The position numbers were made by a program, and so were the translations under genes. A DNA stretch of 6,806 nt. It comes from Planctomycetota bacterium. GTDB lineage: Bacteria > Planctomycetota > Phycisphaerae > Sedimentisphaerales > Anaerohalosphaeraceae. Shown here one piece after another: positions 1-5,809 of this stretch (position 1 is the stretch's first letter; the number at the start of each line of letters is the position of its first letter). The notes under the pieces are model-generated. The model saw only the letters and a program-made list of their open reading frames with translations. It was not told the origin of the DNA and did no database searches. Location: positions 1 through 6,806 of the forward strand of contig VRUF01000156.1 of NCBI GenBank assembly GCA_019456245.1, read 5' to 3'.

Positions 1-90
1 TTGATTAATAAAAAACAACCAGTGGTAGAGTGTAACTTAAAATGTGTAAGGAATCGCTTACCACAGGGATGTTTTTTACTTTTTATATGA
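1..90 (+). CDS. Possible 3' end of an upstream gene (partial)
   Basis: Frame 1 is open from the window edge to a TGA at 88-90, giving 29 residues that end ...PQGCFLLFI; the other two forward frames contain early stops. The stop lies 9 nt before the next gene, matching the tight packing of the rest of the operon. The peptide has three cysteines (CNLKC, then GCF) but no family signature. The TTG at position 1 is at the window edge and need not be a start. The stretch is AT-rich and short, so it could equally be non-coding leader; I see no clear promoter in it. Confidence 0.3.
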   Translation: MINKKQPVVECNLKCVRNRLPQGCFLLFI

Positions 91-99
91 TACTGATAT

Positions 100-969
100 A
101 TGATACCTGACAAAAAAAAATGTGTTAAATGTGCCGAGCAACTTTCGTGGATCGGTATCTGGGACTGTGCTTTCCTTGCACTTTTTAAAGGTGTCGTTGG
201 AATACTTACGGGAAGCCGCGCATTAACTGCCAGCGCTCTTTATTCCATTCATGACGTCGTCTCCGGCATTGCTGTGCTCGTAGGCCTGAAAATATCCACA
301 CGACCAGCCGACAAAGAGCACCCATACGGCCATGGCAATGCAGAGTACATTGTCTGCGTTTTCACCAGTATCATTGTTCTGGGAGCAACGGTGTTTCTCA
401 TGGCCGACTGTATCAGAATTATTTTCATGGGCGAACACGCCCCACCGCATTGGGCAGCCCTGACAGCAGCAATCGTTTCGGTAGCGGCTAACTGGATATT
501 CTACCGGTTTAACATCTGTGCGTATAAACATACGAACAGCCCCGTACTTATGGCTCATGCAAAACATCACTGGGCCGATGTCATCGCTTCGATCGCGGTC
601 GTTGTTGCTATCGTTGGCGGGGCATTGGGATACAGATCCCTTGACGCGTTTGTTGCAATATTCGAAGCCGGACATCTGCTCTATCTGAGCATCGAACTAC
701 TTCATCAGGGAGGCACGGGACTATTGGACAAGTCAATTGACGAAAAAGACATCTCTTTGGTAAGAGAGTTTCTATCAGACATTGCGGAAGTTGAAAAAAT
801 AAACGAAATAAGATCAAGACAGATAGGAAGAAGCGTATGGGTGGACCTGTATGTTTCTCTGCCAACAGATAAGACCATCGCGGAAGTAAACTCAATATCC
901 GCACGTATTCGATATGGTCTGACAGAAAAGATTGAACACCTGGGAAATATCAATGTTATTTGTGAGTAA
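100..969 (+). CDS. mamM: MamM-like magnetosome CDF iron transporter
   Basis: A 289-residue cation diffusion facilitator: six membrane helices (roughly 18-38, 41-65, 84-107, 117-137, 149-176, 182-203) and a cytoplasmic C-terminal domain (about 213-289). It should export divalent metal, most likely Fe2+, from the cytosol into the magnetosome by proton antiport. The N-terminal CVKC (C8, C11) matches the CxxC of MamM/MamB. The transport site is complete and MamM-like: Y48 and D52 in helix 2 (MamM Y46/D50), H156 and D160 in helix 5 (MamM H155/D159). HPYGHGNAEY (74-83) and AKHHWAD (154-160) are close to MamM. In the C-terminal domain W247 and D249 occupy the same positions as MamM W247/D249, but N264 and N285 stand where MamM has histidines. 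This is the first ATG after an in-frame TGA (94-96); no good Shine-Dalgarno site is visible. It lies 3 nt before its paralogue. Alternative: an ordinary FieF-type CDF, less likely given the motifs and neighbours. Family assignment is sure; the MamM identity is from remembered sequence. Confidence 0.8.
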   Translation: MIPDKKKCVKCAEQLSWIGIWDCAFLALFKGVVGILTGSRALTASALYSIHDVVSGIAVLVGLKISTRPADKEHPYGHGNAEYIVCVFTSIIVLGATVFLMADCIRIIFMGEHAPPHWAALTAAIVSVAANWIFYRFNICAYKHTNSPVLMAHAKHHWADVIASIAVVVAIVGGALGYRSLDAFVAIFEAGHLLYLSIELLHQGGTGLLDKSIDEKDISLVREFLSDIAEVEKINEIRSRQIGRSVWVDLYVSLPTDKTIAEVNSISARIRYGLTEKIEHLGNINVICE

Positions 970-972
970 ACG

Positions 973-1878
973 ATGATAGCACAACGCTGTATCAATTGCA
1001 GTAAAAGAGTAGAGTGGATTGTCTTGGCCATAAACTTCGGTTTATTCCTGTTTAAGGGATGGTTTGCACTTATCAGCCACAGCAAAAGCCTTCTTATCGA
1101 TTCGTTTGAATCTTTAGCGAATTTCATCATCACAATTGTTGTTCTCGTAAGCCTGAAGATGGCATCGAAAAAAGCGGACGAAAAGTTCCAGTACGGTTAC
1201 GGAAAAGTGGAATTTCTTGCTTCAGGCGTCGTCAATATGCTGCTTATGTTAACCGCGATTTTTTACATATTTGTATCCTTCCACGAAATGGTTATGGTTG
1301 GCCCCGAAAAACCGCCGGGACTGATCGCCGTCGTCGCTGCCGCAATATCAATTGTCATCAATTATATAGCTTTCGGATACGGAAGATGCGTAGGCGAAAA
1401 AGTCGGAAGCAGCGCTATTTTAGCAAATGCACAGATAAATCTCGCAGACGTCGGAACCTCCGTGGCCGTAATAGTGGCCGTTGTTGGGTGCAATATGGGA
1501 TTTACTCGTCTTGACCATATAGCCGCAATCGTCATTTGTATCCTGATAATAAAGGTAACACTCGACGGAGTAATTAAATCAGTCAAGGGCCTGATGGACG
1601 TTTCGCTATATTCGGAAGAACGGCATATAAGAAACCTGGTAGATGATATTGTCGAAGTCGGCCATATTGGTGACATCAGAGCCAGACTTGTCGGACGAAA
1701 CCTGTTGGTCGATATGGATATTTTCCTTCCTCCAAATAGTGTTCTGGAAAAGGGTTTGGAAACTGTGGAAAAAATCAAAAATACTCTCTACAAGAAAAGG
1801 AAAGATATTTCAGAAGTGTCCGTACAACTGCTTGCCATACCTGTATCGGATGAGCCTGCGGAAAAAACCGACGATTAA
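973..1878 (+). CDS. mamB: MamB-like magnetosome CDF protein with altered metal site
   Basis: A 301-residue CDF protein, paralogous to the preceding gene. It has the N-terminal CINC (C6, C9), six predicted membrane helices and a C-terminal domain (about 215-292). FQYGYGKVEF (72-81) corresponds to the YPFGYGNIQY of MamB, and the end of helix 6 (DHIAAI...KGLMD) resembles MamB's DTIAAI...HGLMD. In known magnetosomes MamB and MamM form a complex: MamM stabilises MamB, and MamB is needed for vesicle formation as well as iron transport. The four helix-2/helix-5 site positions read E46, N50, I155, D159, where MamB has H/D and D/D, so only one canonical ligand remains. Transport activity is therefore doubtful and a scaffold or partner role is plausible. 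The C-terminal domain keeps the aspartate of the W-x-D pair (LLVDM) but not the tryptophan. ATG at 973 follows the upstream TAA by 3 nt, suggesting translational coupling. The CDF family is certain; MamB rather than another magnetosome CDF is likely. Confidence 0.76.
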   Translation: MIAQRCINCSKRVEWIVLAINFGLFLFKGWFALISHSKSLLIDSFESLANFIITIVVLVSLKMASKKADEKFQYGYGKVEFLASGVVNMLLMLTAIFYIFVSFHEMVMVGPEKPPGLIAVVAAAISIVINYIAFGYGRCVGEKVGSSAILANAQINLADVGTSVAVIVAVVGCNMGFTRLDHIAAIVICILIIKVTLDGVIKSVKGLMDVSLYSEERHIRNLVDDIVEVGHIGDIRARLVGRNLLVDMDIFLPPNSVLEKGLETVEKIKNTLYKKRKDISEVSVQLLAIPVSDEPAEKTDD

Positions 1879-1903
1879 CCAGAAAGATAAATGACTCTAT
1901 AAA

Positions 1904-2536
1904 ATGCCTCATACACATAAAAAATCTGGCAAACGCGATCCTGAAACAATTGCACCGATGGATTGTTTTATCGAAAGTACCAAGAGATGGTTCTGGATAA
2001 TAATAGTCGTTATGTTTGGGGCCGTTATCTATTCGATTGTAATATCCATTGGACAAAAGGCTGCGGACTCGACCGCCGCCGCTTCCGTTCCGCAGGGAGG
2101 ACAGTTCCAGACCGCAGCTTTGACAACTTGTCCCTATTGTCCGGGATTTCTTGATTCTCAGGGACGCTGTAATGTTCGCGATTGTCCGATTTACAGTCCA
2201 GCCTGGGGAAAACCGCAAATATCCAATGACATACCTGTAAGAATAGTGCTGATTAAAGAATTGGCTCTGGAAGTTGGGGCCACTCAAGGTAAAGGCAGTG
2301 TAATAATTCAGGCGGTATATGCAGGCGGCAACGCCGAAAAAGCAGGCTTGCGTACTGGCGATAAAATCTCCCGATTCAATGGCAGAAAGGTCAGTAGCGT
2401 TAAACAATTCCAGTCTGTCGTAGTTCGCGCAAGACCAGAGTTACCAGTGGAAATAAAAGTTATCAGGAATAATGCGAAAATTACAACAAACGCAATTATT
2501 GGCGAAGGTGAAATGGCAGGCGTAACGCTGCCATAG
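1904..2536 (+). CDS. Membrane-anchored PDZ protein with four-cysteine motif (MamE/MamP-like)
   Basis: This 210-residue protein has a short basic N-terminus, one membrane helix (about 29-50, uncleaved anchor), an Ala/Ser/Gln-rich linker (52-72), a cysteine module (C76-x2-C79-x9-C89-x4-C94) and a C-terminal PDZ domain (about 113-202) with the signature AGLRTGDKISRFNG (147-160). PDZ domains of this type bind C-terminal or exposed peptides, here on the periplasmic or magnetosome-lumen side. Magnetosome proteins MamE and MamP also join a membrane anchor to PDZ and CxxCH heme (magnetochrome) modules. Here neither CxxC is followed by His, so c-type heme is not expected; the CPYC...CNVRDCP pattern looks like a small zinc ribbon or iron/thiol site. 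No trypsin-like protease domain is present, so it is not a full MamE. It sits 25 nt after the MamB-like gene with a weak ribosome site. It could also be a generic PDZ scaffold; the magnetosome role is inferred from context. Confidence 0.68.
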   Translation: MPHTHKKSGKRDPETIAPMDCFIESTKRWFWIIIVVMFGAVIYSIVISIGQKAADSTAAASVPQGGQFQTAALTTCPYCPGFLDSQGRCNVRDCPIYSPAWGKPQISNDIPVRIVLIKELALEVGATQGKGSVIIQAVYAGGNAEKAGLRTGDKISRFNGRKVSSVKQFQSVVVRARPELPVEIKVIRNNAKITTNAIIGEGEMAGVTLP

Positions 2537-2558
2537 ATATAAGGCTAAGTATTTAACA

Positions 2559-3380
2559 ATGACTCCGACAGACAAAACTACCATAGATAATGAAAAGCTA
2601 AAAGAACAGGCTGAGCGACTGTATTTGCAGGGCTTACACGCCTTTGCTGGTTCCGCGAACACCTCCGATGTCGAGAGCATGAAGCGTGCAGCCGGTCTTT
2701 GGCAGCAGTCATGGAAATTATATTTAAAGGCCGGTGACACAGAAAGAGCTAAAGACCTCAAGAAATCATTGGCGGTTCTTTATAAAAAGGAATACGTCAA
2801 AGCGAATAAAAACAAAAAAACACACGTCAGCCTTGCGGGAAAATTCAAAGACTGGGTTATGTTTTTCAAGATCGGGTGCTTTGGCTTTGGCGGACCGATG
2901 GCGGTCTTTACTTTGCTGGAAGATGAATTAGTGCGGAAAAAAAAGATTCTGACTAATCAGGACTTTCTCGAAGGTGCGGTATTGGGTGATGTCCTGCCCG
3001 GACCTGTAACGATGGACATCGTAACTTATACAGGATACAAACTCAAAAAATGGACCGGAGCACTAATCGCGACGCTGGTGTTTATCCTCCCGTCATTTGT
3101 TCTAATGATTTTTCTTGCTATGGCTTATGACAAGTATAGCCTGACGCCAAAGATCGCCGGTGTACTTCAATGTTTAGGCGCTGCCGTTACCGGTTTGATA
3201 CTTTCTGTTGCCATGAAACTAACCAAGGCGGAAATGAAAGATTACAGAGAACTCTGCATCCTGATCTGGGCTTTTGCCTCGTCATTAATCTTTAAGGTCG
3301 ACATTGTGGTAATAGTCGGACTTTGCGGATTAGTAGGTATTGTTGTTTATTCGAATGAACCGGAAGAACGTAACAAATAA
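2559..3380 (+). CDS. CHR-family anion transporter half with N-terminal TPR-like domain
   Basis: A 273-residue fusion. Residues about 94-265 form one chromate-transporter (CHR, PF02417-type) domain with the hallmarks FGFGGPMA (108-115) and LPGPV (146-150), followed by hydrophobic helices. CHR proteins move chromate or related oxyanions across the inner membrane; the physiological substrate is often unknown. Half-size members (about 170-200 residues) normally work as a pair encoded side by side, as here. Unusual is the first 85 residues or so: soluble, charged helices (EQAERLYLQGLHAFA, 16-30; GLWQQSWKLYLKAGDTERA, 46-64; KDLKKSLAVLYKKEY, 65-79) with TPR or MIT-like spacing, then a lysine-rich linker. 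No such domain is standard in CHR proteins. It could dock the transporter to a cytosolic scaffold; MamA, a TPR coat protein of magnetosomes, is a thematic precedent. The stop codon overlaps the next ATG by one base. CHR assignment is firm; substrate and role are not known. Confidence 0.86.
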   Translation: MTPTDKTTIDNEKLKEQAERLYLQGLHAFAGSANTSDVESMKRAAGLWQQSWKLYLKAGDTERAKDLKKSLAVLYKKEYVKANKNKKTHVSLAGKFKDWVMFFKIGCFGFGGPMAVFTLLEDELVRKKKILTNQDFLEGAVLGDVLPGPVTMDIVTYTGYKLKKWTGALIATLVFILPSFVLMIFLAMAYDKYSLTPKIAGVLQCLGAAVTGLILSVAMKLTKAEMKDYRELCILIWAFASSLIFKVDIVVIVGLCGLVGIVVYSNEPEERNK

Positions 3381-3904
3381 TGATTACTACATTATTTCAA
3401 TTAGCTTGGGTATTTTTGAAGATCGGAGCCTGCTCTTTTGGCGGCGGAATCGTCATGATTCCAATGATAGAGCAGGAGGTAGTCAACAATTACGCATGGC
3501 TGACAAAAACCGAATTCATCGACGCCGTCACATTAGGACAGATCACCCCGGGACCGGTAATAATCTCAGGAACATTCATCGGATACAAAGCATGTGGAAT
3601 TCTCGGAGCCATCGTTGCCACTGCAAGTGTAATTCTACCGTCATTTATAATGATCTGCCTTGCAACAGAGATGATAAAAAAATTCCGCGAGAACAAGATA
3701 TTAGCAAACTTCCTGCGCGGAGCACGTATCGCGGTAATCGGCATGGTCTTCGATGCCGGGGTAAGTATAGGAAGAGGTTCTTTAGTAGACACCAAGACAG
3801 TACTGATCGCAGTGGCAAGTATCATTTGTTTATTCAAGTATAAGCTAAACCCAATCTGGGTTTTACTCGGCGCAGGCATTGTCGGATTAATATGGAGCGG
3901 CTAA
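3380..3904 (+). CDS. CHR-family (chromate-type) anion transporter, second half
   Basis: A 174-residue half-size CHR protein with the same landmarks as its upstream partner: FLKIGACSFGGG (12-23), the glutamate-rich helix end MIEQEVV (29-35) and ITPGPV (55-60), then four to five further hydrophobic segments to the end. Unlike its partner it has no extra domain and begins almost directly with the first membrane helix. Paired short CHR proteins are thought to form a heteromeric transporter with opposite membrane orientations. The ATG overlaps the partner's TAA by one base (TAATG), which favours coupled translation and equal amounts. The following micro-gene begins directly after the stop at 3902-3904. 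Chromate, sulfate or another oxyanion are the family candidates. Nothing in the sequence identifies the substrate, and a simple chromate-resistance role seems odd inside an iron-handling operon. Confidence 0.88.
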   Translation: MITTLFQLAWVFLKIGACSFGGGIVMIPMIEQEVVNNYAWLTKTEFIDAVTLGQITPGPVIISGTFIGYKACGILGAIVATASVILPSFIMICLATEMIKKFRENKILANFLRGARIAVIGMVFDAGVSIGRGSLVDTKTVLIAVASIICLFKYKLNPIWVLLGAGIVGLIWSG

Positions 3905-4036
3905 ATGGCCCTTGGAGTACTTATTTCATTGGGCGTGGCAAAGCTCGCTGCAATTGCAACTGTGGCAACAGTGGCAAAGAAAAAAAAATCCGAAAAAATC
4001 CAAAAGAAAAAAACAGCGAAAAACAAGAAGAAGTGA
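3905..4036 (+). CDS. 43-residue membrane peptide with lysine-rich tail
   Basis: A micro-gene whose ATG begins on the base after the upstream TAA. It is preceded by a good Shine-Dalgarno sequence, GGAG at 3894-3897 with a 7-nt spacer, lying inside the end of the CHR gene. The peptide is MALGVLISLGVAKLAAIATV..., one hydrophobic helix (about 2-24) followed by 19 residues of which 12 are lysine (25-43). It is therefore predicted to sit in the inner or magnetosome membrane with a strongly basic tail on the cytoplasmic side. Tiny one-helix proteins with basic tails (MamL, for example) are typical of magnetosome clusters and are needed for membrane invagination, but I see no sequence match specific enough to name it. 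The tail could bind acidic lipids or nucleic acid. Coding status is supported by the ribosome site, the exact spacing and the membrane-plus-charge design; the A-rich tail alone would be weak evidence. Confidence 0.68.
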   Translation: MALGVLISLGVAKLAAIATVATVAKKKKSEKIQKKKTAKNKKK

Positions 4037-4072
4037 GTTGTATCAGTCGCTTGATTTAAAATATTCACCTAA

Positions 4073-4093
4073 ATCCACCTAATGCAAGTGGAT
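4073..4093 (+). promoter_or_regulatory. Small hairpin directly upstream of a ribosome binding site
   Basis: ATCCAC (4073-4078) and GTGGAT (4088-4093) are perfect inverted arms around a 9-nt loop. The 3' arm ends one base before the AAGGAGA ribosome site (4094-4100) of the symporter gene. There is no T-run, so it is not an intrinsic terminator. It could modulate ribosome access or mark an RNA processing site. The 5' arm overlaps a 7-nt direct repeat, CACCTAA at 4066-4072 and 4076-4082. Confidence 0.35.
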
Positions 4094-4100
4094 AAGGAGA
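4094..4100 (+). promoter_or_regulatory. Strong Shine-Dalgarno site that decides an ATT start
   Basis: AAGGAGA is the best ribosome binding site in the window. Six bases after it comes ATT (4107-4109), in frame with the symporter. The only standard start codon close by, TTG at 4108, is out of frame and hits TAG after three codons. The reading frame has no ATG, GTG or TTG between its upstream stop (TAA, 4080-4082) and 4290. Confidence 0.65.
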
Positions 4101-4106
4101 TTTATC

Positions 4107-5540
4107 ATTGATACGTTAGCAAAATGGATATGGGATCCGACACTTTGCCTTGTTTATCTATCGGTAGGCATAGTTTTCGTCTACCTTACCCGTGGTATTG
4201 CCTGGAAAAAGAGCTTTTCGGTATTTCTAAAGATCATCAGGGAAGACCAGTCAATATCCACCACCAGCAAAATTTCCCGCAAAAAAAACATGCTGCAGCA
4301 CCTCATGCGCCGCGCTGCCACTCTTTCCGGCAAGAAAGAACCTCCCGGATTTTCAGACACAGATAACATCCAGCCGCTACCGCCCCACCGAACTATTTCG
4401 CACAGAAAAGCATTCCTTACAATCATAGCCACAACGGTAGGGATTGGCAATATCGCAGGAGTTGGAACCGCGATTCATCTTGGGGGACCCGGTGCTCTGT
4501 TCTGGATGTGGGTGTCCGCCCTTTTCGGCATGTTTTTCAGAATGTCGTCGACCTATATGGCAATCAAGCTACGCCCTGCCGACGGCAACTCGCCATCCTT
4601 CGCCACACCGATGCTCTATCTTGAAAAATACATGAAGGGAAGATGGGCCTTCATTCCTCAACTCGTAGCCGCGTTTATACTGTTTCAGGGAATAGTCCTT
4701 TACAATTTAGTACAGGCTAACTCCGTCGCCCATGCCGTACACAACAGGTTCGACGTCCCCAATTCTTTAATAGCAATTATAATGACCATCTGCGTTGGCG
4801 GGGTCATTCTGGGCGGCCTAAAGAAAATCGTCAATTATTGCTCCGTGATTGCTCCCGTTGCGATTGTCGTCTATGTTGCCACCGGGCTATTGGTACTCCT
4901 GATTAATCCCGCTCAGGCAATAAACGCACTTGGCCAGGTTTTCTCATCTGCCTTCATGCCCTCTTCCGTCGCCGGAGGCGTCGCCGGTTATACAGTTCTT
5001 CAGGCAATGCAGTTCGGTGTTTCGCGCGGAATTTTCTCGCACATGTCCGGCATGGGTTCAAGCGCCTTTTTTCAGGCGGCAAACGAAGACACGCCCGCCA
5101 AGGGAGCTTTCATGTCGGCGATGGCGCCTTTCGTTGATACGGTAATAATCTGCAGCATTACCGGTCTGGTCATTCTGTCCGTCCCCAACTGGCAGCATCA
5201 AACCGGAGCATACCTTACTGCATCATCCTTTGAAGCGGGGCTGGGCTTTTTCGGTCAGATCGTTGTCCTTATAAGTCTTGTCATATTTGCTCTTACAACT
5301 ATTTTCGCGTTTGCCCACATAGCGGAAAGATGTTTTAAATACCTCGGATTTGTGAATTTCTTTTATTATCGAATTTTCTTTCTTGCAGTTGTCTTTGTCG
5401 CTCCGTTTCTCGATTTAGGTTTTGTTTGGTCCCTCAGCGATGTCATCATAGCGATGATCATTATTTTCCACCTGATCCCGCTGATGTTTATCACAATAAA
5501 AAACCGTGAAAAAATGTGCAAAGATCTGCAGGCTTTATAA
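4107..5540 (+). CDS. Divergent AGCS-family Na+:amino-acid symporter, probable ATT start
   Basis: The protein has 477 residues if started at the ATT at 4107, the usual length for the alanine/glycine:cation symporter (AGCS) family. Starting at the first in-frame ATG (4290) would remove 61 residues including the first membrane helix, yet residues 2-37 (DTLAKWIWDP..., then ...VYLTRGIAWKK) look like the family's normal N-terminus. The family imports alanine or glycine with Na+ across the inner membrane. Hallmarks, numbered from ATT: GIGNIAGV (112-119), GGPGALFWMW (126-135), RGIFSHMSGMGSS (307-319), FVDTVIICSITGL (342-354). Several normally fixed residues differ: the usual FSNEAGMGS reads FSHMSGMGS, the GGPMYY motif reads ATPMLY (167-172), and the glutamate before it in the xEvxLA motif is serine. 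The substrate may therefore not be alanine. It follows the lysine-rich micro-gene by 70 nt containing a hairpin and precedes a small membrane protein. Family is certain, start is likely, role in the operon is unknown. Confidence 0.85.
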   Translation: MDTLAKWIWDPTLCLVYLSVGIVFVYLTRGIAWKKSFSVFLKIIREDQSISTTSKISRKKNMLQHLMRRAATLSGKKEPPGFSDTDNIQPLPPHRTISHRKAFLTIIATTVGIGNIAGVGTAIHLGGPGALFWMWVSALFGMFFRMSSTYMAIKLRPADGNSPSFATPMLYLEKYMKGRWAFIPQLVAAFILFQGIVLYNLVQANSVAHAVHNRFDVPNSLIAIIMTICVGGVILGGLKKIVNYCSVIAPVAIVVYVATGLLVLLINPAQAINALGQVFSSAFMPSSVAGGVAGYTVLQAMQFGVSRGIFSHMSGMGSSAFFQAANEDTPAKGAFMSAMAPFVDTVIICSITGLVILSVPNWQHQTGAYLTASSFEAGLGFFGQIVVLISLVIFALTTIFAFAHIAERCFKYLGFVNFFYYRIFFLAVVFVAPFLDLGFVWSLSDVIIAMIIIFHLIPLMFITIKNREKMCKDLQAL

Positions 5541-5576
5541 TGAAACAAAGGCTTTTAGTGGCCTCCCTTTATAATG
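5533..5576 (+). repeat. 10-bp direct repeat containing TATAAT
   Basis: CTTTATAATG occurs at 5533-5542, across the symporter stop codon, and again at 5567-5576; both copies are followed by AAA, immediately in the first and after one G in the second. Each contains a perfect -10 hexamer, TATAAT, at 5536-5541 and 5570-5575. No TTGACA-like -35 element stands 16-18 nt before either. A weak internal promoter for the last two genes is possible. The first copy fits better, because a transcript from the second would begin at or after the ribosome site at 5576-5583. Confidence 0.3.
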
Positions 5577-5592
5577 GAAAGGATTTTTTAAA

Positions 5593-5802
5593 ATGGGTAT
5601 TACTATGTTAATCCTGGTAGCATTGGCAGCTTCAGAGGCAGTGACTCTGGTAAAAGTTCGCAAGCAGAGCAAGCGTCTTGCCAAGCTGGAAAGAAATACT
5701 AAAGGCAGTGATCAGGATGCGGAATCCGCTCTGGATGGGGGGGGGGTGACCCTGTGGAATAAATTTACATATTTTTGCAAATTAAATTGTGCAGCATTCT
5801 AA
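5593..5802 (+). CDS. Small single-helix membrane protein with basic coil and G10 tract
   Basis: As read, this encodes 69 residues: a hydrophobic helix (about 2-20, MGITMLILVALAASEAVTLV), a basic heptad-like helix (KVRKQSKRLAKLERN, 21-35), an acidic stretch (SDQDAESALD, 39-48), three glycines and an 18-residue tail. GGAAAGGA at 5576-5583 provides a ribosome site 9 nt before the ATG. I recognise no family; the design (anchor plus cytoplasmic coil) is like the tiny proteins of magnetosome clusters. Ten consecutive G at 5737-5746 lie within codons 49-52. One G fewer would end the protein at DGGG, and one more would end it at DGGGGDPVE. The tail after the tract is encoded by very AT-rich DNA that looks intergenic, so the real C-terminus may be one of the short forms. 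The tract could be a slippage site or a base-count error. Coding of the first 48 residues is likely. Confidence 0.62.
   Translation: MGITMLILVALAASEAVTLVKVRKQSKRLAKLERNTKGSDQDAESALDGGGVTLWNKFTYFCKLNCAAF
5737..5746 (+). repeat. Homopolymer of ten G
   Basis: This uninterrupted run of ten G lies inside a small membrane-protein gene. Long G tracts are prone to polymerase slippage and to sequencing miscounts, and the run length sets which of three C-termini is made. Confidence 0.95.
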
Positions 5803-5809
5803 TTTATTG

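Noticed and set aside
223..675. A 150-codon minus-strand frame opposite the MamM-like gene
   Set aside because: The plus-strand CDF protein fully explains this DNA; the antisense peptide is Cys/Asn-rich without family features.
2129..2185. c-type heme (magnetochrome) motif in the PDZ protein
   Set aside because: Both CxxC-like spacings lack the following histidine (CPYCP and CNVRDCP), so heme attachment is not supported.
1775..2407. A 210-codon open frame on the minus strand
   Set aside because: It lies opposite the PDZ gene and the end of the MamB-like gene, which have clear domains; the minus-strand product has no recognisable domain or ribosome site.
3340..3843. A 167-codon plus-strand frame overlapping the second CHR gene
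   Set aside because: It is an out-of-frame reading of the CHR gene; the product is Arg/His-rich low-complexity sequence, while the CHR frame has family motifs.
4124..4366. An 80-codon plus-strand frame beginning with ATG at 4124
   Set aside because: It overlaps the symporter in another frame. The symporter frame encodes a proper first helix and has the strong ribosome site, so this is a shadow.
5547..5570. Intrinsic terminator after the symporter gene (AAAGG...CCTTT)
   Set aside because: The stem is only 5 bp with a 14-nt loop and has no T-run after it.
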